DNA of 64,000 nucleotides, taken from Hexactinellida sp. DTS-2022. Taxonomy: Eukaryota > Porifera > Hexactinellida. Within the stretch, counting starts at the first letter, position 1. Each line of letters begins with the position of its first letter. Positions 10,863 to 22,197 of this stretch are shown here, in pieces. The stretch is taken from the NCBI GenBank assembly GCA_028753945.1, contig JAPNXP010000009.1:3410001-3474000 (forward strand). Direction: 5' to 3'. The translations under genes were made by a program, and so were the position numbers. The notes beneath the pieces are model-generated. The model worked only from the letters and a program-made list of their open reading frames with translations, was not told the origin of the DNA and did no database searches.

Positions 10863-11445
10863 CATAGCAATCTATTTACTAAGGCAATGATAGTCCATTG
10901 AAAATATGGACGATGGACAGCGATGTATAGCTAATTTCAAAATATATTTCCGTGGCTATTTTAACTTTGTCTATGATTTGATTTATATATTTATACTCAA
11001 TTCACACCCTCCTACCTCATAACATTACTTAAGAACATTTTTGACGAATATTAAATTTCGCATTATTGAGTAGCTGGATTTTAAATCTAAAACTGATCGT
11101 ATATCCCCTATAAATATGAGCGAATGAATGTTCTAATAAGTTTATATCATCTTCAGCTACCACTATTATATTTGCTGATGTAAATAGTCCTGGTTAGTGT
11201 GCTATTATCTGATTACATACACACTTATTATCAAAGAAACGTGTAATAGGTGTCACATTATAACCACCCATAATTATTGTTTACAAAATTGATTATAAGT
11301 TAACGAAATTATAAATAAATTATGAATCTATTACAACTTCAACAATATCGATAATACTTGTATTCTCTATTACTATTAATCATCGTTTCATCGACTTTTA
11401 GTCATTGTCTCACTTTTATCATAGTTATACGATTTTCTTTTCAAC

Positions 11446-12080
11446 ATGACATGTGTGGTGCCAGGTTGTAAATCTAATTATCATTCTGAGTGTGGATTTA
11501 CTTCTGTTTTCTCTTTCCCTACTGATGAGGATATTCGTGAGAAATGGTTCCGGGCTATACCTAGGCCGAGAGAAGATTACGAGACGCACAAACAGTTGAA
11601 GGTAAGATTAACTTTTAAATTTACTACTAGGGTATATTTCTATAAGGTGAAATTTATAAATCCCATATTTTTGTCAACCTAAATATTTGTTCTCCCCACC
11701 AAAACAATGAATATTTACACTTTAGAAAGAGTTCGGATAATCGAAGTTGCACTGTCATAGGATTATCAATATAAGAATTCATTGACACTGCTGTAGTTTC
11801 CTATGACTTCCGAATTCTTTACTTCAACACTTTCTTTGTTTCGAACTACAACTTGATACTCGTTTATTTTTAGAACTTAATTAATTAAATTTATAAATTT
11901 TAATAATATAATATAGTATTACTACGATCATCAAACAATATGATCGAAATATTTATAGTTTATAATTTATTCTTTATCTAAAGGTTTGTATTATCCATTT
12001 CAAGAATGAGGACATAGAGAGAAACTACATATGAATTTTTTGATGGTACTAAAATGGTGGAAGTACCCAGGAAAAAGATG
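11446..12080 (+). pseudogene. THAP zinc finger of the P-element transposase (two exons)
   Basis: Exon 1 (11446-11601) starts MTCVVPGCKSNYHSECGF and continues VFSFPTDEDIREKWFRAIPR, the first half of a THAP (C2CH) DNA-binding finger with its two cysteines. It ends at the donor AAG|GTAAGA. Reading resumes near 11983 with VCIIHFKNEDIERNYI, giving the C-x2-H second half, and after a one-base shift near 12032 runs into EFFDGTKMVEV and the AVPSIF motif (compare AVPTIF). The intron is about 380 bp. In P elements this finger recognises subterminal DNA. The one-base shift makes this copy non-functional unless it is a sequencing error. Confidence 0.8.
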
Positions 12081-13480
12081 AGTTTGAACAAATATGCAGT
12101 CCCAAGTATTTTCCCAAATTGTCCAGAATACCTGACAGATATAACTGTAAAACCCCAAAGACTTTCTAGTGCTGATAAGGAAGAGAAGATGATGCAATCG
12201 GCGTATAAAGAAAGTATTATTGACAACAAAGAAAATAATGCTAAGTTTTTTGTTGCTACTCTTGATTGTATGATTAGTAAATTGAGCCAAATTGAACTCA
12301 CTAACGGTTGGCTTTGCCACATACCTAACCCATCTACAATCCTTTTCCTAAAAATTCATTTTTATGGTGAAATAACTACAATAGATCGCTCCATAATTAT
12401 AGATCAAAACTTAATTTGTAAGGCTTTATATAAAGAGACACATAAAATTCAACTATCTTATAATGTACTGAATGATATGAGGTTATTGGAAAAAATCATT
12501 CAAGAAGTTGAGATATTTGAAATGGCCCAAATAAAAAGCGTCAGTTCTTCAGTCAACCCTGTTAATACACATGTTGAGAATGCAATAATGGAAATTTCTA
12601 GTGCTATCAATAAATTAGAGCCCAGTAATAATTCCCTTACTGAGTACGAAACCGGGAATACAGATTCTATGCGAATTCGTCTAAATTTTTTGTTAGATCA
12701 GCTCAAATACTTAATCCTTGATAAATATTCTCGTCGTTTTAGCATTCTTACTCAGGTTTTTTGTTTAAAACTTCAAGGAATTTCACCAGCCTCCTATCGT
12801 CTTATTCAGTCCTATAATTGTTTAATTCTTCCACATGAGCGTAACTTATTAAGAATTAGAAACAGCATCGGCTTACAGAGTGAGTATACAAAAATCATCA
12901 AAGAAATTGCAACCACTTTTAAACACCTAGAGCGACATGTCATCCTTCAAATGGATGAAGTACATATTCGTAGCGATGCAGCATATAAGGGAGGAAGAGT
13001 AATCGGGTCAATTGATAACCCTGAAGATCCACCCACGACAGTTTTTTCAATAATGATTTCAAGTTTAGCCGCTAGGTTTTCCACAATTGTACGGTTAATC
13101 CCTTTGGGCTCTTCTTCAGCAGAAAAATTATATCCAATTATCAAGTCAACTATTTATGATATCGAAGCTTGCGATCTGTTTGTTGAAGCTCTCTGTACAG
13201 ATAATTACCCACTAAACGTTCGTTTTCACACATTGTTCTCCGCTGATAATACACTTGTGCCAAAAGTAACGCACCCATGCAACCCAGAAAGAAGTATAAT
13301 TTTGTTTTTTGATATCGTTCATATCATTAAATGCATCCGTAATAACTGGTTAAATCTCAAGGATTATGAAAGGACATTTATTTTTCCGAAATTCGAAGAG
13401 TGTCTATTGGAAGGAGAAAAGTGTATCAATTCTATTAAATCTAATAAAACTCTTTTATCTCAGTCTCCACAGCCAACATT
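12054..13480 (+). pseudogene. P-element transposase, N-terminal and central catalytic part
   Basis: An open frame from 12054 (M1) follows the THAP AVPSIF motif. Residues ~160-225 are a low-complexity, coiled-coil-like spacer. The catalytic RNase H-like fold begins with HVILQMDEVHIRSD (Asp at residue 301), then KGGRVIGSIDNP, CTDNYPLN (Asp 383) and FFDIVHIIKCIRNNW (419-432). The order matches the P/THAP9 transposase, where the first two acidic residues come from equivalent motifs and a GTP-binding insertion follows. The true frame is lost near 13455-13480: the sequence continues in another frame as STKHFTSKTLY, LCYAPFQDIRNLF and joins the next segment. Confidence 0.85.
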
Positions 13481-14812
13481 TCAACTAAGCATTTCACTTC
13501 CAAGACACTTTATCCAGAACTGTGTTACGCACCTTTCCAAGATATTCGAAATTTATTCACATCTGATAAGTGTAATATCTTGAAAAGAGCGCCAAGATTA
13601 ACAGCTAAAGCGTGCTGGCCATCCACATTAGAAAGACAAAATGTTAACTTTGCGTTAAAAATCTTTCATGAAACAACATCCGCTGGGCTTTTATCTTGGA
13701 AAATGGAGAATAACATCGTAAACATTAATCAAACGGTCGAATTTCTTAATCTAATAAATCAGGTTTGGAAAACATTCAATGTCAATTGGGTAGGAAAAGA
13801 TATTCGGTTCAATGATGATTATTTAGCTCCTATTTATCCAGGTGATTTCCGTTTGCAATTTTTAAGAAATGTTGTCTCTTGGTTGGATAGCTGGATACAT
13901 CAGCCATTTGCACATGGGAAGTTAACACCACAAACTTTTACAAGCTTTCGACATACCTGTGAAGCATTACCAATGCTTGTTAACCGACTTACTCAGCACT
14001 GTGGATACCAGTATCTTCTAACTTCAAGAATCCAAAATGATGCGTTAGAACACCACTTTGGTCTGTATAGGCAAATGTCTGGGTCTCATTATCAGATATC
14101 ATTTACTCAAATTTTAGAAAGTGAACGTAGACTTCAGCTTTCTAACATTTTAAAGGTGTTTGCTATTAAATGCCAAGTTACTTCAGACGAAAAACCAGTC
14201 TCTCTAAAAGAATATATTAGCCAATTTAGTGACAACAATGATGTTGAAGAACAACTTGATTTTGAAATAGAACTCTATATAGATAAATTGAATGAAATTT
14301 CTCGTCCAGAAATTGATGTTGGCCAAATTGATTGTCTCGTATATATTGCAGGCTATGCAGTATTCTCTTATCTTAAAAAATCTAATGGTTGTCCATATTG
14401 TCAAGATTTCTTAACGACAGACAAATCACTTGAAGTAAACAATGATGTAGGTTCTCAATATACGTTGATAGATTTAGTGGATAGAGGCTCTCTCAAATAT
14501 CCGTCTCGTTGTGTAGTAGATTGTGTCTGTATCCTGTATGAAATTTTTATCAAGATTGATAACTGTAGTACTTTGAACAAAGAGTTTTATTTGGGACAAT
14601 GTCGAACCAAGTTGGTACAACTTTCTATTAAAATGATTACAGATAAATATAGTGATATGTGGAATGATTGGTGTCGGTGTAATGTTTGGAACTGCGATAT
14701 CCTAAAGAAGTTATGCGTAACATGGTCTAACTGCATCCTATCAAAGCGAGTCCAGAATTATAATAATGTGGTTCTGAAGAGAGATAATACCAAACTGAAA
14801 AGATACAATTAA
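13480..14812 (+). pseudogene. P-element transposase, C-terminal part
   Basis: The frame contains APRLTAKACWPS, VEFLNLINQVW, then LTSRIQNDALEHHFGLYRQM with the catalytic Glu (residue 157 counting from 13580). This is the ALE-x-F-G motif of P transposases that supplies the third acidic residue. The tail has CLVYIAGYAVFSYLKK, NGCPYCQDFL and DRGSLKYPSRCVVD, typical of the P-family C-terminus (a C-x2-C pair and LDRG-L-YPS). It reads cleanly to TAA at 14812. Together with the preceding segment it gives a near full-length transposase with one shift between the two. Confidence 0.85.
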
Positions 14813-15253
14813 CTTTTAAACCATTCCTTTATATAATTCAACCTCGAAAGTTCAGTCCAAGAGTTTAGATAATGGCGAGATACTTAGTAGACAATTCCCG
14901 GAGTCTCTAATATTATAGTTGTTTCTTCAGTCCAGTAGTTTGTTTACAAGTCCAATCCAGGAGTATTCATACTTACTTGTATTTCTTTGTTATGTATTCA
15001 CGTGTACCTAATTATGAATGTACTAGTTGCTGCAAATGCTCATTAAAATATCAATTCTCTACTAATATATATCTAGAACATAGCTCAGATTTGCTTAAGG
15101 TGTAGCACATCTTTAGTTGAACTAGAATAGAAAGTATTTATAACTGGAGTGTATGCGTTATAAATTTAGTATTTTTGAAAATTAGCTATACATCGCTGTC
15201 CATGGTCCATATTTTCAATGGACTATCATTGCCTTAGTATATAGATTGCTATG

Positions 15254-15660
15254 CCCTGATATAGGAATATCTCGTAATATCTTTACCAAATTCAGTGTCT
15301 ACTTCTATTGAAATGTTGATGATTCAATGATGAATGTACAAAAGAAACGTGGAAATTATTGATCGGTAAGAATACTTTTGAGTTTTTGGTAGGTGATTGT
15401 ATTCTGTGTACTGCATTACTTTGCAGTACATCCCAATTATTGGTTTGTGAATCAATATGTGCAATAATTCCTGATACTGGATGGCAGTTTGCTTTAAATA
15501 TGCTCCCGTGTCTTTCCAAGTGTGAATTTGGTTATGGTTGTATTGATGATTCTGTATTAGCCAGTCGAGATATAGATCATCGGTATCCTGTGATCAGAAA
15601 TATATGCAGATCTGACTTTTACTTTGATGTTATTTATTTAGTAGTTTGTTGAGGCCTCAG
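15254..15660. other. Spacer, unrecognised open frame
   Basis: After the right TSD, 15359-15652 is open but matches nothing that I recognise, and an antisense frame covers the same bases. No promoter or repeat was seen. Confidence 0.4.
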
Positions 15661-15823
15661 ACCTGCAATTTAAAAGTAAATTATATCTGTTACTTGTAGT
15701 CCAACTAGTCTATTCTATTAGCTATTATTCAAAACAAAGTTTGACTCTCTAGCTCATATAGTTTCCAAGTTACAGCAAGGTATGTGAATATGGAACTAAA
15801 TGACGTGTCATTATTATTTAATA

Positions 15824-15897
15824 AGCACATATATCTCAGTGGTTAGGATATATGCCTGTCATTCAGTTGATCATGCGTTCGAATCCCTGATCTGCAT
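15824..15897 (+). tRNA. tRNA-Asp-like pseudogene or SINE head
   Basis: Box A-like CTCAGTGGTTAGG and box B-like GCGTTCGAATCCC occur at tRNA spacing, and CCTGTCA resembles a tRNA-Asp anticodon loop (GTC). The D-stem TATC/GATA pairs, but the acceptor, anticodon and T stems are mismatched. A decayed tRNA or tRNA-derived SINE is likelier than a working tRNA. Confidence 0.35.
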
Positions 15898-16387
15898 ATA
15901 TTTTTCTTTTCTTGTTGCATTATCAACTGATTATTTGGCTATATCATATTCAAATAAATTTTCATTTATATTTAGTAAATACTTGCTTTATCCCAGCTAA
16001 CGTAGACGAGATGAAATACCTTCTTTTTGAGGATATATTGGCTGAAATCTTAACAAAACTTCAAACATAATTATCTCAAAACAAGGAAATTATGATTTCT
16101 GCGGATTTTAATTAGAAATCTATGAATCCTAAAAGCCTGAAATTCATAAGGAATATTTTACATGTCATTTGCAATAAATGCAAGCATTTTCAGTATCAAC
16201 AAATAACTTCATCATATGATCAGGACAGTGGAGGTGGGAAAAGTACAAATTTGGTACGTTTTAGACGTGTAATCACGAATATCCACGCTGTTGAGAAATT
16301 AGCATTCTAATACAACCTCACACAGGTTGCATTTTTAAGTCTAGTTACTTTCTATATACACAAGAGTTTTTGGAACTTGCGGTTATA

Positions 16388-16693
16388 CACTAACCGGCCA
16401 AAAGTATTTGAACAGCAATAATTTGTATTCAGACATTTGAGGCTATAACAGCATAATAACATTAGTAGATTCTACAAAATGGCTATTTACATGAAAGATA
16501 TGTAAATATTATAAAACAGCAAAATCTTCGAATTTACATTTTTATGGAGGAGTTAAACACATAAAATTTATAATTAGGTAATTAAATAATTAATTTGTGA
16601 TCATTAAGACATTGAACAATATTATTAGGCCTACTATGGTACTATTTTAAATAGGAAAATGTTGGATGGTCGAATACTTTTGTCCGGGTACAG
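16388..16693. mobile_element. Tc1/mariner-type MITE
   Basis: The left end CACTAACCGGCCAAAAGTAT and the right end (reverse complement CTGTACCCGGACAAAAGTAT) are inverted and flanked by TA on both sides. The ends and the TA target fit Tc1/mariner. No coding sequence. Confidence 0.8.
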
Positions 16694-16791
16694 TATGTTT
16701 AGTTTAATGTATTATCTGTACACTTCCAAAGAAATCGAATCTAGCTCTCATACTTTTCTTAATATAGAATTGTTTGTGAAACTGGAACTAT

Positions 16792-16970
16792 CATAGGCGT
16801 CGGAAATGGGCCCTCCGGCCCTTAGGGCCGCCCGGCCCGAAAGCTCCGGGGCCGGCCCAATCGATTCTGGGGCTGCTACATTCAAGGCATCACTAACACA
16901 ACTATGGGCCGGGTAGACCCTTCGGGCTGCCCGGCCCATTCCGGGTGGCCGGGTGGGTCCGACGCCTATG
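16792..16970. mobile_element. GC-rich hAT-type MITE, copy 1
   Basis: A sharply GC-rich 179-bp block begins CATAGGCGTCGGA and ends with its exact reverse complement TCCGACGCCTATG. GGAACTAT is duplicated perfectly on both sides (16784-16791, 16971-16978). An 8-bp TSD is typical of hAT. The interior is made of GGCCGCCCGGCCC-like palindromes. A sister copy is at 23232-23368. Confidence 0.9.
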
Positions 16971-17740
16971 GGAACTATTATATATTTGTATTACGATTAA
17001 TGCAAGTCAGAGAATTGCTCAGTCATTTCCAAAGTTCAGCAATATGGCTTGATATCAAGTTAGATAAACTGCTAGGAATACTTGCATACACTTTCATCTA
17101 TGGAGACAAAGCTTTTTGGTGATGATATCAACTTTCAATTCGAGGCGAAAACGATGATTTTGAAGATTTTTTAAGGTTAAATTACCCCAGGTGAATGAAA
17201 TTTCTTGTATTAAGTTATGCTGAATCAAAAAAAAAAAGTAATAAATTTAACAATAATTGAGAATTTTCTATTCACTTTAATTTCCAGGAAAATTGGGTAG
17301 TTATCAATGTGATGTTAGTGCCAATATAGTTAGTACTAACTAGCTACCTTTACGTAATAGAGCCTTTTATTTTATATCGTGTTTACTTTCAACACTGTCG
17401 GAATGGTAAGTTTGGAATTTCACACCTTTTTGAAAAATTCCAGAAAGTCGTTGGTGTAGTATTGAAAGTAAACATGATAGTATCGATTAAAACGCTCTAT
17501 TACGTTAAGGCAGCGAGAAATTAAAGTGATTAAAAGTTCCTGGAAATTAAAATGAGTAGAAAATTCTCAATTAATGTTAAATAAAAATAACACGTCATTT
17601 AGTTCCAGATTTACATACCTTGCTGTAACTTGGAATCTATATGAGCTAGAGAGTCAAACTTTGATGAATAATAGCTAATAGAATAGGCTAGTGGGAATAC
17701 AAGTAACAGATATAATTTTGCTTTTCAATTGCAGAAGGTC

Positions 17741-18430
17741 AATCGCCTTGACATGATTCAGTGCCATATTCGAATATTGAGGGTCGCACTCTATGGCCCA
17801 TTCTACTTCGGTAGTTTGTGCTTAGATCTTTTGCTGATCTTCCCCTACTATGGTAAGTTTGTTTATCAGGTTGCTACATGTTGAAATTGTAGTGGCGTAC
17901 CAATCGGAGTACACTTGGAATAGATTCTGCACTATCTCTTAGTGCATAGTCTGACGGTTTGAATTTGCTGGATTCAACTTTCTGAAGGAATTGTAGAGAT
18001 TATCAAAGTGCAGAATGTAATTTTTCTGCCACATAAATTTGGTTCACCACTTCGGGGAAAGGTACAGAGTGTGTCCCAAGTAAACTCCTTTAGCAGCTAT
18101 AGGAGAACCCTGATGGTAAGAACACATAATGACACTAAAGCTTGTCGTTTCTATTCGTATTTTTTGCTTTTGGACAATTGATATTTTGCCTATTAATACA
18201 CTATATTGTTTTATGCAAATAGCATTCCACAAAATAAACGCCGGAGGGAGGGGTAAGGGAAGGTAGAGGGACCCAATAGCCCGGCGGGCTATTCCGGGAT
18301 TACCCAGGATACTCGCAGGTCTAACATAGGCAGCACTTCTGATTGTAGTTTAGATACACTTATTCAAGTGTTATAAAGTTTGTTTATAGGCTGAGATAAA
18401 TAAAGTATTTTATGTGCTCTATCGCTTAAT
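17741..18430. other. AT-rich spacer with a short G/C patch
   Basis: 18240-18310 contains GGAGGGAGGGG and GCCCGGCGGGCTATTCCGGG, perhaps the worn end of another GC-rich MITE. No coding signature was recognised. Confidence 0.3.
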
Positions 18431-18680
18431 GGAAGTAAAGAACGAAGTGCAATTTCGGTGTCACTGTTTGGACACTTTTTGACGCAAAATCAATTCATCA
18501 ATATTAAAAGAAACAGCCGGAAACTTCCTTAAATTCATGCATTTATCAATTTGGGTGTTTATTGAGAGTCATTGGACCAAAAAAATTCTTGATTTAGAGC
18601 TCTTAAATGAATGTAAATGAACGAAGTGCAATTTCAAGGGCACGGTCTGGACACTTTTGACGAAAATATAATTTTTAAAT
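18430..18680 (-). repeat. ~185-bp repeat family, two units, inverted
   Basis: GAACGAAGTGCAATTTC followed by ...TGGACACTTTTTGACG occurs at 18433-18484 and again at 18613-18662. On the minus strand these read as the units of the 53.9-55.5 kb array (CACTTCGTTCATTTACATTC, then AAGAGCT, a CCATTTTTT-like block, AATGACT and CGGCTGTTT). Confidence 0.75.
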
Positions 18681-18892
18681 CAAAAGAAACAGCCGGAAAC
18701 ATCCTTAAGGTTAAATTACGGCAGATTCTTGCCAAAATAGACATTAATTTCGTTTCAAAGTTAGGTTTTAATTTCCACATATATGATGGAAGACATTATA
18801 GCTATATCAAAACTGAAAACGAAACCGAATTATCTTCTATAATTTCGATTTTATGGGGCGTGCAGTTTTATGGTAATACAAAAGTCCCATAA
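18617..18892 (+). CDS. Unrecognised 91-aa open frame
   Basis: The first ~20 codons fall in the repeat unit described for this interval. The rest (KVKLRQILAKIDINFVSKLG ... ENETELSSIISILWGV) is outside it and has a mixed hydrophilic and hydrophobic composition that could be protein-coding. I do not recognise it, and no promoter or splice sites support it. Confidence 0.15.
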   Translation: MNEVQFQGHGLDTFDENIIFKSKETAGNILKVKLRQILAKIDINFVSKLGFNFHIYDGRHYSYIKTENETELSSIISILWGVQFYGNTKVP

Positions 18893-19623
18893 GGGGATTT
18901 CTTCAGACTCAGCCTAATAAGTGTGTGGTTTGCAAGATCATTATTAGCTAAATACATATTGTGCTATATATCACATAGATCATCGTTATGGGCGGTTGGT
19001 GGCCGGTTTAGAATTTTGATTTGACCTAAATAAAATAATTGCAATCTTTTGAACTCAAAAAATGATTAAAAAGGTCATTTTTTAATGCGATGTTTGAAAA
19101 AATAAATTCGGAGTCATAATTCAAAAATGTAAACAGACTACCAACTCCGTTCGCTTATAATCTTTTCAATATTAATTCTGATAACAAACATTGATGGCCG
19201 GATTGCCAAAATATCGCGACCACCACTTTTGGAAATCGCCCTATGGGAGATTTGTATTTGCCAAATTTTGAAACCGACAAAAAATAAAAAGTATAATAGA
19301 TAGAGACATTCTTTTTGATTTATTGCTTTGTATCGTATAGGGATCTATTTCTCACAATTACTTATTAATACAAGACATTTCATTCACCAGGGGTAATTTA
19401 ATTAAGCCATCTGCTAATAAGTTTAATTGCACAACTTGCTTTAATTAAGAACATATGTTTCATATAAACAAAATATTTGTAAGAGAGGCGTGCTGATTAA
19501 TTACAGTCAACTACTTTTAATTAATTGCAGTAAATATTGCTGTTAATTTACAATAAAATATTTCGTATTAATAAATATATGGATAGACAGACGAAATTAA
19601 AATAACTGATTGGATGAATGAAC
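18893..19623. other. AT-rich spacer
   Basis: It includes AATACAAGACATTTCATTCA at 19369, the inverted match of a stretch near 17190-17210, so a further long inverted pair may span 17.2-19.4 kb. Nothing else is recognised. Confidence 0.3.
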
Positions 19624-20191
19624 TAGAGCCGAGCGATAAGACACGAACGTGAACACGACACGAATTCGTGTTCGTGTCGTGTTAGGTCAAAGTTTTCGTG
19701 TTCGTTTCGTGTTGTGTTCAAAGTTCATGTCTCGTGTCGTGGTCGTGTCGTGTTGGGCAAAGATTTTCGTGTTCGTGTTCGTGTCGTTTTCGTGTTCAAA
19801 GTTCAAAGTTCATGTATCGTGTCGTGTTCGTGTCGTGTTCGGTTAAAGTTTCATGGGGGTTTTGTTATTAATATTATACAATACTTGTGGTATACAAGTT
19901 ATTGTATAATATTCGTATGTTATGATCTTAATTCATTATATTAATTCATTAATTTTTCCAACTTTGTATTTCGTGTTAATATTCGTGTTTCTTGTTGGCG
20001 TTCATGTTTCATGTTGGCGTTCGTGTTTCGTGTTGACGTTCGTGTTTCGTGTTGACGTTCGTGTTTCGTGTTCGTGTTTCGTGTTTGGTGTTCGTGTCGT
20101 GACATATTGGTGTGTGGAATTCGTGTTCGTGTCACATGTTTCGTGTTCGTGTTAGTCTTAAAGACAAATTTGAATACGACGCTCACCTCTA
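19624..20191. mobile_element. hAT-like MITE rich in GTGTTCGT repeats
   Basis: The ends TAGAGCCGAGCG and (reverse complement) TAGAGGTGAGCG are inverted. The flanks GAATGAAC and GAATATAC agree at 6 of 8 positions, a worn 8-bp TSD. The interior is two blocks of degenerate CGTGTTCGTGTCGT-type repeats around a 100-bp AT-rich core. Confidence 0.6.
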
Positions 20192-20948
20192 GAATATACT
20201 TCCTCTTGACCAATTAAATCACAGTCTCAGATAGGGATTATATAATGCACACTTAACAATTGATAGAGACACTAATATCCTTTTATACGAATTGAATGCT
20301 AGCTGCTAATCCATACTGGAAAACCTTCGAATTTAATTGTCTAAAGGTTTTGTCACCTTTAGGGAGGGAAGATGTGAATATTTTTCTTAGATATTAGAAC
20401 TTGTGTCTAGATACAGTATTCCCTACCCCCCTGCCAAATTTAAAGTAAATTCCTCAATCAATTTTGGACAAACAAAGAAACAAAAAAATCATTGTGATTT
20501 AACACTGTAAATATTCAAGTGTTTCTTATGAAACACATATCACTTACAAACAACTAACATAATAATAACATTCATTATCAAGCAGTATAGTAGTAGGCTT
20601 ATGTAATGTGTTATTATACTATCATATACTATAGTGTAATTACAATATGGAGAAGATGGCTGATTTTTGTAAATAATTGATATTAAAATAGAAAGAACAT
20701 CCTTAGGAGAATACAACCTCTATATTTTCAATAGCTAATTCGAATTATTAAAGAGTCACTGGACCAGAACACAAATTTCGATATAACTGACGAACAAAGG
20801 CGAAATAGAGAAATCGGGCTTCGAGGTGATCATCTCCGGGAAATTATATATCTCCTGTCCAAATTTGAAATCTCTATCACCAATGGTCTAGTCAGGCCAT
20901 CGCGTACGGCCGGAAGTCCGAAAGAGGTAAATTTAGAACTATGCATCT
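20192..20948. other. AT-rich spacer
   Basis: No gene was recognised. 20895-20930 (CAGGCCATCGCGTACGGCCG) is GC-rich and may belong to the next element. Confidence 0.35.
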
Positions 20949-20956
20949 TAGAGTAT

Positions 20957-21092
20957 CATGGCCGGCGGAAGCAGTTATATGGTCAGGCCATGGCTTGACC
21001 GACCAACTAGTGACGTAAGAGTGGTAAGGCTATTGGCCTGGCTACTTTACAAAAGTGGTCCGGCCATGGCCTGAACGCTTCCGCCGCCCCTG
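20957..21092. mobile_element. hAT-like short element, GCCGGCGGAAGC ends
   Basis: The left end CATGGCCGGCGGAAGC matches the reverse complement of the right end, CAGGGGCGGCGGAAGC, at 13 of 16 positions. Direct TSDs are unclear (both flanks contain AGTAT). Confidence 0.45.
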
Positions 21093-21790
21093 AGTATAAA
21101 CTATAGTAGGACCCTACTACATAACGTTTTTACTAGAAGAAGCACACTAAAAAGAACGGTAGACGGAATTTTCGTCTGAGGAAATTTCTTATCCAGAAAT
21201 TTGGTATCGGAAATTTTGTCTCGTGGAATATTCGTATCCAGAATTTTTGCAGGGCTATGGCTTCATTTAGGAGATGGCTCTTGCCATCCCTTGTATTTCT
21301 TGAAACCTTGTCATTCTTCAATCCTCGCCATCACTTATTCCTGAAAACCATAATTTTGCCATCACTTGACTTGAGTCAATGTCTATATGAAACCCTGTTT
21401 TGTCTTCGGAATATATTAAAATAGCTCGGGACTCAGCGATAACTTACTAATGTAAAAATCTGGCCGATATATTAGGGATCCCTTTTATATATACCTAACA
21501 ATCCATAAATATACATTTATTAATGATTCAAAATTTAGTAACGGTCGTGAATAATTGACATTTCAGGGAAATTGCTTTCTGTTATACGAATTTTTTTGCA
21601 TATAATTATACCTTTGTTATATTTTTTAATATTCAATCTAATTTTTGTGGAAAAACTCTAGGATCACCGATATTACGTCATTTAACACCTCCTTATATGG
21701 TCAACAATGATTTTATTTTGAGTAATATTGAAAATACTGGGTAATATGTGAATAAATTCTAGTATTTTTTGTTTTAAATTAAGGGAATCC
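21093..21790. other. Spacer without recognised features
   Basis: Short repeated phrases (GGAAATTT, AGAATTTT) occur between 21165 and 21250. An antisense 62-codon open frame here is repetitive and not convincing. Confidence 0.4.
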
Positions 21791-21953
21791 TTATATAGAG
21801 CTGAGCTTTGTAGAGTTCAGATTTTATCCCATACTAAAAGCCCAGGCTTACTTTCTAAAGGTCAATTTCGAACTCTGGAAAAAAACTGACCTTTCTCAGA
21901 TAATGAATACACATAGTGAAAAACTGAACTCTACAAAGCTCAGCTCTATATAA
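21791..21953. mobile_element. 163-bp MITE with perfect 30-bp TIR
   Basis: TATAGAGCTGAGCTTTGTAG and the next 7 bases at the left are the exact reverse complement of the right end, extended by TTA/TAA on the outside. A TA or TTA target is implied (Tc1/mariner or PIF/Harbinger-like). No ORF. Confidence 0.8.
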
Positions 21954-22197
21954 GTAATTTCTTAAATTAATATGTTTTACAATATTATTTTTTGTTTTTT
22001 AAATTAATATGTTTTACACGCTTTTCTATGGTACTACATTTTCATTAGAACAAAGCCACCATATACGTACAATAATGATATGTAATCGGAAACCACTTAT
22101 GAATTTACTACTAGGCAACCAAAATACAAAAATGATATGTAATCGGTAACCACTTATTTATTTAAAACTAGGCAACCTCAAAAGAATAATGATGTAC

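Larger units (their letters stand above)
10863..15253 (+). mobile_element. P-superfamily DNA transposon with TIRs and TSD
   Basis: The ends are inverted repeats of ~84 bp (10863-10946 and 15170-15253), starting CATAGCAATCTAT and differing at only a few positions. The direct repeat CCCTGAT flanks both ends exactly (10856-10862 and 15254-15260), a 7-bp TSD; classic P elements make 8 bp. Between the ends lie a THAP-finger exon and a P-type transposase in the same orientation. The element is nearly complete but frameshifted. 14813-15165 is untranslated 3' sequence. Confidence 0.9.
15661..17740. mobile_element. Long-TIR foldback element with nested MITEs
   Basis: 15661-15829 is inverted relative to 17580-17740: both contain CTGTTACTTGTA, TATTCTATTAGCTATTATTC, GACTCTCTAGCTCATATAG, TTACAGCAAGGTATGTGAAT-like and GACGTGT sequences. 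An inner foldback pairs ~17235-17400 with ~17455-17590 (GAGAATTTTCTA / TAGAAAATTCTC; ACGTAATAGAGC / GCTCTATTACGT). A Tc1-type MITE and a GC-rich hAT MITE sit inside. No transposase is present. Confidence 0.7.

Noticed and set aside
12000-12322. Minus-strand open frames over the P transposase
   Set aside because: Shadows of the plus-strand gene, which has clear family motifs.
15824-15897. Functional tRNA gene
   Set aside because: Box A and box B are recognisable, but the acceptor, anticodon and T stems do not pair.
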